Source: Quercus robur (taxonomy: Eukaryota; Streptophyta; Magnoliopsida; Fagales; Fagaceae). From it: a DNA stretch of 64,000 nucleotides. The notes under the pieces were generated by a model. The model was not told the origin of the DNA, made no database searches, and saw only the letters and a program-made list of their open reading frames with translations. Shown here one piece after another: positions 21,954-33,830 of the stretch (the first letter of the stretch is position 1; every line of letters begins with the position of its first letter). The translations under genes were made by a program, and so were the position numbers. Where the stretch lies: positions 41,753,942-41,817,941 of the forward strand of contig NC_065542.1 of assembly GCF_932294415.1 (NCBI RefSeq), in the 5' to 3' direction.

Positions 21954-23690
21954 ATGGCAGCCACTGTCACAGCTACTGCTTCGTCCTCTGAAACTCATTC
22001 TTCAACATCTTCAACACATGATTCATCAAATGTGAATGATCCTTTGTTCTTACACCATGGAGAGAATCCTGGTGCTGTTCTTGTTTCTCAACCTCTAGTT
22101 GGTGGAGAAAACTATCCTGCTTGGGTTCAATCTGTTAGGAAATCTCTCATTGCCAAGAACAAGCTTGGTTTCATAGATGGATCTCTCACCTTGTCATCTC
22201 CAATTGTGGATTCTCCATCTGCAATTCAAGCCTAGATTCGTGCAGACAATATGGTAGGGACTTGGATAATCAACTCAGTATCTCTGAAGCTTTAAGCTAG
22301 CATCATCTATAGAGAAACTGCTTTGGAAATTTGGAATGATCTAAGGGATACTTTCTACCACAAGAATGGACCAAAGACCTTCAATTTGCAGAAGCAAATC
22401 TCAGAGCTTCATCAAGGTGAAATTTCAATCACTGATTACTTTACACAATTGAAGGTTTTGTGGGATCAATTACAAAGCTTCAGTCCTTTTCCTTTATGCA
22501 CTTGTGAAAAGTGTCAATGCAATGTGAATCAAAGGCTTACTGATCTTCAAGCCAAAGAATCAGTGATGAAGTTCCTTATGGGACTAGATGACTCTTTTTC
22601 CTAAGTCAGGACTCAAATTTTGCTCATGGATCCTCTGCCTTATGTTAACAAGGTGCATTCTTTGTTGATACAAGAAGAGATGCAAAGGAGCATTAATTTG
22701 GGTACAAGGGTTGAATCCACTGCTTTAGCCACCAAGAGTCAGAACCTCACTACTTTCAATGGAGGTTCCAATGGTAAAGGAAAAGAAAGACCATTGTGCG
22801 CTCATTGTGGCAAGCTAGGTCATACCATTGATAAGTGTTACAAATTACATGGCTTTCCACTAGGTTACAAATTTAAGAACAAGTCCATGGCCCATTTGGT
22901 CTCTTCTGCTACTCTAGATCAACCTCACAATCATATGGTAATGCCTCTTCAAGAAGGTGTGCCTAGTCATAATGTTGTCACCACTCATGCTCCTTTTTTC
23001 ACACCAGATCAGTATCAACAACTGCTAGCCTTGATTAGCACACTACCAAGTTCTTTTCAACATAATTCTACAGGGTAGGAGCATCACATGGCCAATATTG
23101 TAGGTTTTCCTGACAACACAGTAGCAGGTATGTTTTTGAATCTCAAGCATCCAGTCTTTTCTGCTCAAATTGTTAATAGAAAGGCTTATAATATGAAGAC
23201 TTGGGTCATTGATACTGGGGCAACAAATCATATAATCTATTTTGTGGATTTACTAACCTTAATTACTGCTATTTCACATACTATGGTGCAATTGCCTAAT
23301 GGGGAAGCAGCTATTGTTACACATGTAGGATCAATTCAACTTTCTTCACACATAACCCTAACCAATGTTCTTTGTGTACCCTCTTTCTCCTTCAATCTTT
23401 TGTCTGTCAGTTCCATAACTAAAACATAACCTCTTTGTCCTGTTTTTCTTTCTACTTATTGCTTTATACAGGACCTTACCAAGTGGAGCACGATTGGAGT
23501 GGGCCAGATGTCTGATGGTCTGTACTTGCTGCAACAATCAAGCTTGTCATCAGCTTCTACTTCTCTTGTTGATTTTCTGTCCAAGCACAAGATAGGTTCA
23601 TTTACTGCTTTTTCTTTCAATAATCACCACAACAATCTGTATTCCTTGTGGCATTCTAGACTAGACATCCTTCTAATGTTAAACTTCAAT
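21954..23690 (+). pseudogene. copia gag, protease and pre-integrase region, interrupted by stops
   Basis: The ATG at 21954 opens gag (MAATVTATASSSETHSS). The N-terminal gag motif GGENYPAWVQSVRKSL is near residue 50, and the UBN2-type gag domain runs through EIWNDLRDTFYHKNGPK and ITDYFTQLKVLWDQL. The zinc knuckle CAHCGKLGHTIDKCYKLHG is near 22798. The protease active site WVIDTGATNHI lies near 23203; aspartic proteases of this kind use D-T/S-G. Everything up to about 23660 is in one frame, interrupted by stops near 22233, 22294, 22602, 23076 and 23427. A 1-nt loss near 23664, where LWHSRLGHPS is expected, shifts the frame into integrase. Confidence 0.88.
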
Positions 23691-24786
23691 CTTTGAGCAA
23701 TGTTTTTCCTTTCTTGCAAAATTGCTGTACTAAACAATGTACTGTTTATCCTCTAGCAAAACAAAAACGATTACCCTTTCCTTTCAATAATAAAATGTGT
23801 GATTTTCCTTTTAATTTGGTGCATATGGATGTTTGGGGTCCATTTTCTGTTCCTACCTCAGATGGTCATAGATATTTCCTTACTTTGGTTGATGATGCAA
23901 CTAGGGCAACTTGGCTTTTTCTTATGAAGGCCAAATCTGAAGTTAAAGCCTTGATTGTTTCCTTTTACAACATGGTTCTCACTCAATTCAATGTCAAAAT
24001 CAAATGTTTTAGGTCTGATAATGCCCTTGAGTTCAAACTTTTTAATTTTTATTTTGCTAACGGCATCATTCACCAAACTAGTTGTGTTTATACTCCATAA
24101 CAAAATTATGTTGTGGAGAGAAAACATCAACATATTCTATCTACTGTTAGGGCTTTGCAAATTCAGTCCAATCTACCTCTTTCTTTTTGGGGTGATTGTG
24201 TACTCACTGCTTTCCATCTCATTAATAGGCTACCATCTCCTCTTTTACAACATAAAACTCCCTATGAACTTCTATTTGGCAAAGTTCCTTCTTATTCCCA
24301 TCTTAGGGTTTTTGTTTGCTTATGTTTTGCTACTTCCACTGGTCCTAAGTCCTCTAAGTTTTCTTCTAGAGCAAGGAAGTGTGTTTTTATTGGTTACCCT
24401 TACAATGTCAAGGGTTATAAACTTTTTGATCTTTTGTCTCACACTGTCCTTGTCTCTAGAGATGTAGTTTTTCATGAAAGGGTTTTTCCTTTTTCTGTGG
24501 TTGAAGCTATTTCCTCTTCTTCTTCCCTCATTCCACTTCCTTCCATGTCACCTTTACCATCTTCTTTTTATGATATTTCCCCACAGACTTCTTTCATTCC
24601 TTCACATTCTTCCCATACCATTTCTGATGACACTATTATTGATATTCATCATGACATTGATGAGGATATTCCTCAGAATCTGCCTGAGGCTCCAGATGAG
24701 CCTTTGGTTCCTAATCCTCATCTTAGAAGGTCTACTAGGACTTCTAAGCCCCCTTCCTACCTTCAAGCTTATCTTGCAGTCAGGTA
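23691..24786 (+). pseudogene. copia integrase, one in-frame stop
   Basis: FNLVHMDVWGPFSVPTSDG holds the first catalytic Asp near 23828. CFRSDNALEFKLFN holds the second near 24010. [17 protein letters not shown] near 24108 holds the catalytic Glu. A TAA near 24098 interrupts the frame before it. The C-terminal region, with [19 protein letters not shown] near 24380, is typical of copia integrase. The frame is lost again near 24785, before RT. Confidence 0.88.
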
Positions 24787-24807
24787 ACCTTAGTTCCTAC
24801 TCCTAAT

Positions 24808-26456
24808 ATGCCTCAATCAGGTACATCTCACCCTCTTTCTTCTTTTCTTTCTTATGAACACTTGTCTCCATCTTATAAGTCCTTTTGTTGTTCCATATCT
24901 GCCATCGTTGAACCACAATACTATTCTCAAGCTGTGTCTGACCTTAAATGGCAAGCTGCCATGGATGCTGAAATTGCAGCATTGGAGGCAACTCATACCT
25001 GGACCCTTACCCCTCTTCCACCTCACAAGAAGGCAATTGGTTGTAAGTGTGTTTATCGAGTTAAGTATAGGTTTGATGGGTCTATAGAGAGGTATAAAGC
25101 CAGGCTGGTTGCTAAAGGGTTCACACAAAAAGAGGGCTTGGATTATATTGAAACCTTCAGCCCTATTGCTAAGATGGTTTCTGTGAAATGCTTGTTGGTT
25201 GTGGCTGCTGTGAAAGACTGGTTTTTGAGCCAACTTGATGTCAACAATGCATTCCTCCATGGGGATTTGATTGAGAATGTTTATATGGCTCTTCCACCTA
25301 GCTTTCATAGCAAGGGGGAGGTAGTTTGTAAACTAAACAAATCTCTTTATGGCTTGAAGCAAGCATCTCGGCAATGGTTCTCTAAGTTTTTTGAAGCTTT
25401 GATTCAATTAGGCTTTTTGCAGTCCAAAGCAGACTACTCATTATTTACTAGACAGCAGGGTGAGTCTTTTATTGCTTTACTAGTGTATGTGGATGATGTA
25501 TTGATTGCTAGCAATGACAAGAACAAGGTTGATGAGTTCAAGGTTCTACTGGATCAGAAGTTCAAGCTCAAGGACTTGGGAGATTTAAAGTTTTTCCTTG
25601 GTCTAGAAGTTGCAAGGACTAACAAGGGTATAACACTTTGTCAAAGAAAGTATGTTTTAGAAGTGCTAAGTGATGCTGGTATGCTTGGTTGTAAACCTTC
25701 TGAGGTCCCAATGGAGCAGAATCTTAAGTTGAGTAAGTATGATGGTGGTTTGCTTAATGATCCAAGCAAGTACAGAAGATTGGTGGGGAGGTTGTTGGAT
25801 TTGACAATTACTAGACCTGACATCACTTATGCTGTGTATAAGTTGAGTCAATTTATGTCAAAACCAAGAAAACCTCACCTTGAAGCGGCCTATAAACTCT
25901 TGCAATATTTGAAGAATGAACCGGGGAAGGGAGTATTCTTTTCAACTGCATCAGAGTTGCATGTGAAGGGTTTTACAGATTTTGATTGGGCTGCCTGTCC
26001 AGACACAAGAAGATCAATGACTGGATATTGCATTTTCATTGGAGACTCTTTGATTTCTTGGAAGTCCAAGAAACAGTCCACTATCTCACGATCTTAAGCA
26101 GAAGCTGAATATAGAGTAATGGCAATAGCTACATGTGAAGTGGTGTGGATTCTTTATCTTCTAAAGGATATGCAAATAAGACATGATAGAGAAGCCTTGC
26201 TCTTTGTGATAGTCAAGCAGCCCTCCATATTGGTTCTAATTCCGTGTTTCATGAAAGAACCAAACACATAGAAATAGACTGTCACGTGGTAAGGGATAAG
26301 GTGTTGGCTAAGGTGATAAAGTTGATTCATGTAAGGACTCAATGTCAATTAGCTGACCTATTAACTAAAGCTTTGAGTTTTAATCAATTCTCAAAGCTTA
26401 TTTCCAAGATGGGACTGATAAATATTCATTTACCCCCAATCCATCTTGAATGGGAG
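24808..26456 (+). pseudogene. copia reverse transcriptase and RNase H
   Basis: RT is the best-preserved part, open from 24808 to 26097. Its landmarks are [65 protein letters not shown] and the catalytic [12 protein letters not shown] box near 25485. RNase H follows with [20 protein letters not shown] and [16 protein letters not shown] at 26095-26097 replaces the expected Ser codon before AEAEYR. A 1-nt deletion near 26200 moves the end ([17 protein letters not shown]) to another frame. It terminates just before the 3' LTR. Confidence 0.9.
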
Positions 26457-26762
26457 TATCAAATAAAGAAGGCACCTAAAGCTGCTATTGAAGAAGCTGA
26501 CAATGCAGACAAGAGAAACAAGACTATTGAAGAAGCTAACAGTGCAGACAAGAGAAACAGGGGAAGTCAAGAAGTAAATGAACAAATGGAACGATTTGTA
26601 GTTTTGAGCATGTAAACGACTTGTAGTTTAGATGTAATGATTAGTGATTTTTTGTTAGCACTTTTTCCGCTAGTTAGTTACTATGTGGTTTGTATATATA
26701 TACAGTTTAGTCATGTAATTCTGAGAATGAATGAAATCATTTTTCCCAAATTAGTTTTCACA
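26457..26762 (+). repeat. 3' LTR of the copia element
   Basis: 306 bp matching the 5' LTR along its length, with about 11 differences (roughly 96% identity by hand count). GAAAC follows directly. Confidence 0.93.
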
Positions 26763-26767
26763 GAAAC

Positions 26768-27634
26768 TCGAGTTTCAAGGGATTGCCGATCAGCGCTTAG
26801 AATAGTCCGATTAGTAGTCCCACCCCATATTAGAATTCCAATCATTATTGCTTTGTCCAATGGCTTCAAAATTTCTATCACAACTCTTTCTCACTACAGT
26901 GAACATGGAACAATATTGGTTAATCAGTGATGAACTCGGTTAGATCTGATTACAAGTTTGGCACATGTAGGGTTAGTTACTTGCAAGTAGATAGGGTTAG
27001 TTATGGCTCATGCATATCTAACACATTAATCATGTGTATGTTTTTTTGAAGCACATGCTTAACCATTTTAGACCAAGACCTCACTTGAATCTTCAATAAG
27101 CATTCAAGCCTAGTTGTATTCCTAATAAAAGTCAACGAAGGAACCTAGGGTTGAAAACAGTTTGAACTCTTCTGAGCATCCAAGAAAATTAATTAGTTGG
27201 ATAGGACAGTGGAGTCCCAAAACTCAAGTTTCACTTATGTTTTCCCTTTTCTTTTCTTATTCCAAATAAAGGTTGTATGCAGCACAAAGCTTCCATCATT
27301 TTTGTGAGTATGAGAGAATTGATTAGTAGACAGCCTTACCTATTTTTGTTTTTGTTTTAAAAGACTGATTGTGAACTTGGATTTACAACATGTCATTTTT
27401 GGTGGAAGACACTTACCGTAGACCCAACTTCTCAGTCTAGAACAAAATCAAAATAAGACTGGGGATTCATATGAAATATATTTGAGCAAACTGATTACTT
27501 TAAATATTCCAACTGTACAATCTATACATCACCTAAATACCTAATCTTCCCTCTTTTCATAGTATCTCCCCCAGAACATTGTTTATTAAAATCTTTGGTT
27601 AAAAATAAAAGAAAGATAAACAAACTACCATACA
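26768..27634. other. intergenic, nothing recognised
   Basis: No open frame or repeat structure I can name. It is presumably host sequence between the copia insertion and the end of the downstream minus-strand gene. Confidence 0.4.
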
Positions 27635-28201
27635 CTACAAATTACGTGCCAACATCTCCTGAACCTTCATTTCAGCTCGGAATCTCACAATAAACTCCTC
27701 TGCTCTTTCATCTATTCCATGCATTTGAGGCGAGGCTAATCCCAATGACTCCCACATATCATCCCCTGAACAAGCCTTTTCGGCCAAGCTGCCAACTTTG
27801 CTTGCTCCTGGCACTGCAGCCGGGTGATCAAGGAGCTTGTTATTCTTTGCTCCTATTGGACGCTTTGTTAGCTCTGGCTTTTCCGGTCCCACCAGCCCAG
27901 TGATAGGCTCTTTGAAGAGTTTGTCTACGTATATAGGTGCAGTTTTTTTCTCGAACAAGTATTGATGATGGTTGTAAAATTGACTGGCTTGGTATGAGTG
28001 GACAAGTTTTCTTTTGCGTTTAAAGCGTTGCTTAGTGGAAAGGGAGGTAGAAACAACACCAGTAGTGGTTTTCTTGATCTGGGTTCGGGGTTTCGAGATG
28101 GCTTTAGACCTCTGGATCTTGTGAAGTTTTTTTTGTAATTTGGAGGTGAGGCTCTTCCATATCTTTCTAGCAGGTGGAAGCCTCAGACTTAGGAAAGACA
28201 T
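27635..28201 (-). CDS. DUF761 domain-containing protein (cotton-fibre-expressed-like)
   Basis: A 188-codon uninterrupted minus-strand frame starting at the ATG at 28199-28201. The N-terminal third is strongly basic (SLTSKLQKKLHKIQRSK, KQRFKRKRKLVHSY). The middle is low-complexity and polar. The C terminus has the signature GIDERAEEFIVRFRAEM followed by KVQEMLARNL. That ending is the DUF761 motif, known from small plant proteins often induced by stress or seen in fibres. Its biochemical role is not established. There is no signal peptide or clear membrane segment. It appears intact and intronless, and is followed 2 kb further on by another minus-strand gene. It is the best candidate for a living host gene in the window. 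Confidence 0.85.
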   Translation of the reverse strand: MSFLSLRLPPARKIWKSLTSKLQKKLHKIQRSKAISKPRTQIKKTTTGVVSTSLSTKQRFKRKRKLVHSYQASQFYNHHQYLFEKKTAPIYVDKLFKEPITGLVGPEKPELTKRPIGAKNNKLLDHPAAVPGASKVGSLAEKACSGDDMWESLGLASPQMHGIDERAEEFIVRFRAEMKVQEMLARNL

Positions 28202-28275
28202 GCCAGAAATTATGTTCTTATTGTGAAAGAGAGATGAGAAACGCAGGATTTAAGGTGCATATGTTCAGTCGGTGC

Positions 28276-28283
28276 TTTATAAT
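28276..28283 (-). promoter_or_regulatory. possible TATA box of the DUF761 gene
   Basis: ATTATAAA on the minus strand, about 75 bp upstream of the start codon. The spacing would allow a short 5' UTR of about 45 bases. It is a motif match only. Confidence 0.35.
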
Positions 28284-30193
28284 GTGGGTATATTGTTTTT
28301 TATTACATACTTTGTATTCGTTTGGTGCAATTTTGTGGACTGGCTTGGTTCTCACGCTATATGTAATTTGACGCGATGGGAAACGAAGCAAAAAGTTGCG
28401 TGAAAAGCAGCTAAATTCTAAAGTTGAAGATCAGCTTAGTTCTTACGCTGATTGACTTTGACCCGGCATTGGTGGATAAAAAGCTGTTTAGTTAATTAAT
28501 TAATTAATTTTTTATAAATACGATAGAATTTTAACTTATATTATTTACTCTATAATGATTGCTTTTATCGTAATAATCATGCTAAAACACAAATGATTTT
28601 CCTGTTGAACTAATAAAAACTCATAGCTAATTTAGTTATTTAGATAACCATCTTGTCTAGTTATGCATTTATGCTAACTGCTCCACTTGTTATTCCATCG
28701 CCTTAAAGGGCTTCACTTAGAATATGTTCATAAGAAATACATTTGAAGATTAGGCAACATCAACATGCCATCCCTTCCAAAAATTTCAAGAATTATAGGA
28801 AGGTGACTAGATTCGTAATGAGAATCCATTTGCTAATTAGTTGCACAAGAAAATAATAGTGAACCATCTATTATGTATATAAGGTTTTATAATGAATTGA
28901 GTTAGTAAGTGTGATTCAGCAAAGTAATTTAAGTACTAATTACTGTTGCAAAATAATTAATGCCATAGTTGTCTTTAATTTTGTTTTTTTCATTTCCCCT
29001 TTCCATTTTGGGGTCTATAATCATCCGCGCATTCTTGTACAAGTTAATAGCAGAGTGTCATCGTATGGTGGGCATTCAACTTTGGGCCTCTTTGCGCCTC
29101 TCTTTTGTCCTAATCGTAGTTTTGAGGAGAATACAAGCCAACCCACTTGGTTGAAATAGAATTGAAACTTAAAAACAAAAACAAAAATGAAATAGAATTG
29201 AAACTTTTGGGTTCATGCTAGGCTTTTCTACTTGTTAAGATACCTTATACGTGGGCTTTTCTTCTCTTTTTGTTGTTTGCTCTTCCAACTTTTGGCAGTA
29301 TAAGTGAGTCCAATGGCGATTAATGTACGAGTATCTGCTATTCAGCATAAAATAAATTATAAAAATAAAATTAAAAAAAAAGGTAGGAGTATCTGCCTTT
29401 TGCAAATTGCAAGGATTCCCCGGTTGCGTGAGAGCTGAAAGTAGCTAGACAACTCAAATGTTGGCCATTCCTTATCAGAGTATCTTGAAATCATATGCAT
29501 AAAGCAGAGATGCTTTTCCAAGGGACTTCGTTCTCAGATTTAAAAATCTTTATTTCCGGCCTCAAAACTCAAAACACATTTGATACGAAGATAATGACTA
29601 AGGAACTTTCCAGCTAAACGGCTGTGATTGTCTCATACTCTTTATTGTTAGATGCAGGCATCAATGAAAAATGTGAACATTGCGCATGAAATTATGGATG
29701 TTGTGGGTAGAGAGTGTAAACATAGAAAACTCGAAACGAAATTGGTGAAAACAAAGTGCTATAACAATGCACCACTATTTAAGTTTGCAGTGTTATCATT
29801 CACGTTCACCCTTTGAAATGAAAAATTTGTAGCCTCACGAGATGTTATATGGAAAAAGATATAAACAAAAAGGACTAAACTTTAAATATTTGTCATTCAA
29901 ATGTCAGATTAATTCTTAAAATTTAATTTAGTCACGAGATATGTGAGAAGGAAAAATACTTCATTTGCTACTTGTGCTCAAGACATTCCATGACATTCTG
30001 TACTACAAACACTAAACAATAGCTAATTGCCTAATTGGGTTGATTTTTGTACTTATGGGCTAAGTTGATTAACCAATACTGAAATGAAGCCAATATGTTG
30101 CCCATAAGCCCACAAATTAGAAATGACAAAATAAATCAAAACAAAGGGCTTCCAAATCCAAGCAAAAACACACACACACAATAAGATGTCACA
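28284..30193. other. intergenic region between two minus-strand genes
   Basis: No gene is supported. There are short simple repeats: TTAATTAATTAATTAA near 28490, (AC)n at about 30168-30180, and a duplicated AAATAGAATTGAAACTT at 29152 and 29190. Several open stretches exist but lack coding character. Confidence 0.4.
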
Positions 30194-31030
30194 CTAATCA
30201 CAATCCTCATTGGCAATAGAGAAGAGTTGGGCTTGAAGATTTGCAGCTTCCTCAGAGACCAAAGCTTGTATAACCAAAGTCTTGATTTCCCAAGCCGAGT
30301 ATGGAAACCCTTTTCTTGCATACGAGTTGAGCAGAGCTGCGCTAGCCTGCTTCAGCAGCCTAGGATAACCATTCTCCTCATCATAATTCGTAACCGTTGC
30401 TTCCAACAAAGTTAGATCAGATCCGTACCGTTCATTCACCCTTGAACCAAATACCTTAGACACCGTTGATTCCTGTGGGACCATCCTCGGCCACGCCTCT
30501 CTCCCGCTACTCCAGAATCTGCCATGATCATCCACACCACCGGATAAAGACCCGAGTCAGATCCGCGTCCACTCGGCCGAGTCTTTGGTTGACTCAGTCA
30601 AATTGTATACTATTTCCTTTTAAAATAAAATCTTGTTTCCCAACCAAAAGGTCCAAAACACAGAAAATAAGAAATAAAAGCAAAAGAAAGAGAAGTATTT
30701 AGTGGTTACTTGTGTTTTTGAGACAAATGAAAGCGAGTTATTTAGTCCAACTCGGACGATTTCATCCGATTTGACTCGTCCCTTACAGAACTGACCGAGT
30801 TTTGGCCTAGTTTTTCAAGTTTTCTCTTTTATTTTCTTCTTTTTCATGGATTCCCTTTCTGGGTATTTGGAAAATGTCTTCCAAAAATATATGCAAACGT
30901 AAACAAATAATGGAAATGTATGTACAAAGACTATTTAAACAGTGTTAGTATTGACATTTGAGAGAGGGAGGAAGAGATCTTACTGTGGAGTACACTTTCC
31001 TCTGGTTCTTGTGAAGACAAACCCTGGCAT
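30194..31030 (-). CDS. conserved plant protein of unknown function, two exons
   Basis: Gene model on the minus strand. Exon 1 is 31030 to 30984 and starts at an ATG (MPGFVFTRTRGKCTP). The intron is 30983 to 30519, beginning GTAAGATC and ending ATGGCAG. Exon 2 is 30518 to 30194 and ends with TAG. Both splice sites are canonical, and the join leaves the frame open (two bases of a codon from exon 1, one from exon 2), giving about 123 residues. Exon 2 encodes FWSSGREAWPRMVPQESTVS, DLTLLEATVTNYDEENGYP, LLKQASAALLNSYARKGFPY and VIQALVSEEAANLQAQLFSI. The motif set resembles a family of small plant proteins I recall only as hypothetical. Exon 2 read alone has no ATG at its left edge, which supports the spliced model. 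No signal peptide or membrane segment is evident. Confidence 0.65.
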
Positions 31031-31669
31031 TCTGTTTTGAGTGATTCTTGTTGTTGTTGCTGCGGCTTTTGAAGACGGAAAGCTAGAAAGGAAGAGAATA
31101 AGAAGAAGAAAAAGAAGAACGAGTCGACTCAGGAGTGGAGGAAGCTCCATTTTTCTCTGTTTTCCCTACTGAACTTAGTAATAAGGTCCTCTCATTATTT
31201 GAGTTCGTAGTATTTGAGATTTGGGCATTTGAGTTCACTTTGAGATTTTTCTTAAACTTTCAAATGCTTGGCTCTGAGACAACCTGACCAGTGTCCCTTG
31301 GTAACCGTAAAAGGAGCTGTTGTACGTCTTTCTGTTCGAAAACATTTTTTTATTCACTATTGACAAATTAACCCCCTCCTCTTGTTAAAGTAACAAAATT
31401 TGTCCCCTATACGCTACAATTTCATAACTTGTCAAGAGTAAACAATAATACAATATCACATACCGGACAAATCATAATTCTTTTTTATTATACACAAATT
31501 GAAAAATCCACATTAACAAAAGATTAAAGGCGGTTTGGTATCGGTGGACCGTGGTTAAACAATAAAAATTATTTTTTAAACACTACAACATTATTTTTAC
31601 ATATTTTTTTAGTTATATGTCTTTTTACAAAACTTAAACAATTTCACTAAAACAATATTACCAATAGGT
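31031..31669. other. 5' leader of the two-exon gene and upstream intergenic sequence
   Basis: 31031-31150 is CT/AC-rich on the minus strand with CAACAACAACAAG, typical of a plant 5' UTR. Beyond it I see no clear TATA box or gene. At about 31528-31680 a stretch beginning GGCGGTTTGGTATCGG and ending near ACCAATAGGTCCTAAA may be a remnant of a small DNA transposon. Confidence 0.4.
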
Positions 31670-31890
31670 CCTAAATTAATAAAGAACTAATGTAAAATAA
31701 GATTTTTACACCCTCTAATCCTAGCATGCTACCCTAGCATTTTACAAATTAATAAATAGCATGTCACACAATCAATCGTCTATAATACAAATTTTCTCTC
31801 TTTCTCATTAGATTAGCCACCATGACTAACTTCTTAAGCTCTCCCCACAGCAATTGTTGTGAGTGCTCTTGGCTATAGCTCCCACACTTA

Positions 31891-33208
31891 AAGCCTGTTT
31901 GGTTTAGAGCAATTTTGGATCATATCACTCAAAACTCATAACTGAGTTATCAAAACATGTGAGACCCACACAAATTTTTTTGTTTGGCTTGATTTTCACG
32001 TTGTGTTTCCATCATTCAAAACTCAAAAATTTTAAGTTATAGTAATGGAAATAGAAAACAAGAAACCAGTGTTTTCAAAAACTTATATACATAACTCAGT
32101 GACACTTTTGTAAATTTTCAAACTCTGTGGAGCCCACAGCTTCTATGTTGTCAACTCCACAGGCTTCCCCCTTTTTTTTTTCTTTTTTTTTTTTTTTTTT
32201 TGCTTTTCTCTACTTCTCTTTCTTCTTCATACCCACTCCACCACCAACAGCTTTTTTTGTCTTCTTCTTCTTCATTCTTTCTTTTTCTTTCTTTCTTTCT
32301 TCTTCTGCTGAGTTCCACTGGCTTCCTTTTTTTTTTTTTTTTTTCTTTTTCTTTTTTTTTTCTTTTTCTCTACTTCTTTCTTTCTTCTTCATACCCACTC
32401 AACCACCAAGAACATTTTTTTTTCTTCTTCTTCTTCATCAGACCCACTCCACCACCAACGAGTTTTTTTTTTTTTTTCTCCTCTTCTTCCTGGTTTTGTC
32501 TTTCTTTCTTTCTTTTCTTCTTTTTCTTTCTTTCTTTCTTTCTTCTTCAAACCTACTCACCATATTCATCCACGCATAAATATATACCCAGAAACAGAAA
32601 CCCACTCCTCATTTTCATGATTTTGGTCTTCAATCTAAGGATTCCTGGGTTTGGATTTGGGTTTTCTATGTTTATGGGTTTGAGTTGGCAATTTTGGATC
32701 ACAAATCTAGCTTCTTTCTCATTTATTTGTTCCTTTTTAAAGAGGGTTTGTATATGTGGTTTTCAATCTGTGGGTAAGAGAAAAAAAAAAATCTGAAATT
32801 TGGAATAGGGAAGAGGGAAAATATGTGCTATGAGTAAGAGAAAAAATTCATGGAGAAACGATGCCGGAAGTGGGAGGGAACCAGTCTCTTGCTGGGTTAT
32901 GTGAAATGGGTTTTATGGTGTACAGAGGCATGAAATCAGTTGCTGGGTTTTGTGATGGGAAGGAAGAGCAGTAAAATGAAAAGAGAGAATGTCACACGCG
33001 GGTACCCATATGATCCTTCTGTGTAGTGACAGTGGGTGGGCTCCACCATTTTGCCAAAAAATGGAGTTAAAGAGTGAAAGATATAACTTAGATTTGGAAC
33101 CAAACAAAAATTTTAGAGATATTTGAGTTATAGTGGGAATAGAGATATGAGTTATGAGTTTGAGTTATGAGCTTCGAGATATGGGTTATGAGCAAACCAA
33201 ATGGGCCC
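31891..33208. mobile_element. nested PIF/Harbinger-like element, TTA target duplication
   Basis: The left end AAGCCTGTTTGGTTT and the right end AAACCAAATGGGCCC are inverted repeats (about 11 of 15 matching), flanked by TTA at 31888-31890 and 33209-33211. A 3-bp TTA duplication with GGCCTGTTTGG-type ends is the known Tourist/Harbinger pattern. There is no transposase. The centre is a 400-bp polypyrimidine tract, plus motifs related to ATGAGTTATGAG near both ends. Confidence 0.6.
32168..32550. repeat. polypyrimidine (T/CTT)n low-complexity tract
   Basis: T and C make up nearly the whole strand, with CCCACTCCACCACCAA recurring between runs (about 32231, 32395 and 32441). The open frames here encode only Phe/Ser/Leu runs and are not genes. 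Confidence 0.9.
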
Positions 33209-33211
33209 TTA

Positions 33212-33830
33212 GTGTCTCTCTCTCTCTCTCTCTCAAATCCATTCTTGTTTGTCACTAACTCAAAACCAACAATTCTTCCTTCAATACTTAATCTTCAAGC
33301 CCATCAACAACCTTCACAAAATTCCCTAACCATCATCTTTCAAACCCCCAGACCATAGCTCCATAGCAATGTCTACGCCCATTTCAAAAACCACCTATTC
33401 AAACCCACATCAACAAAAATTCCCAACCATCATCCTTCAAACCTAGATTTTTTGAATGATTATGGCATCAAGGTTGTTAACCATGACCTCTTTGAGCATG
33501 GGTACCACAATGATGGTGGTGGTGATCAATGACTTTCATGGTTAGCCATGGAGATTTAGATCATAGAGGGTTTGGGTGTCAGAATTAGAGAGAGAAGTAG
33601 AAACTTTTTAGAGAGAGAGAGAGAGAGAGAAAGAGGGAACTGAGTGTAGTAGCCATTGTTAGGGACAACTATAATGGTAATCAGTGATGGAAGGAGCTTG
33701 GTGGTGGTCAAATCTGAGAGAGTGTGTGCTAATTATGATGGGTAGAGCTTTGTGTTTAGGGAGGTGTGATTGTGTGTGACATTGTGGCACCCTTTATTCA
33801 TTAATTTGTGCAATGCCAACATGGCACACT
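33212..33830. other. (CT)n and (GA)n simple repeats, no gene
   Basis: (CT) at about 33214-33233 and (AG) at about 33607-33631 sit in what would be the right half of the outer transposon. There is no recognisable coding. Confidence 0.5.

Larger units (their letters stand above)
21561..26762 (+). mobile_element. complete Ty1/copia retrotransposon with TA...CA LTRs, 5.2 kb
   Basis: LTRs at 21561-21867 and 26457-26762 match over their full length, with about 11 substitutions and one indel. They are flanked by a perfect 5-bp duplication GAAAC (21556-21560 and 26763-26767). The primer-binding site TGGTATCAGAGC follows the 5' LTR at 21868, as is usual for copia elements primed by initiator Met-tRNA. 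A purine-rich TTGAATGGGAG precedes the 3' LTR. The LTRs start TA and end CA instead of TG and CA. The internal order gag, integrase, RT, RNase H fits Ty1/copia. Stops and frameshifts make it non-autonomous today. Confidence 0.93.

Noticed and set aside
32127..32796. Open frames of 150 and 198 codons
   Set aside because: Composed almost wholly of Phe, Ser and Leu from a T/C-rich tract inside a MITE-like element.
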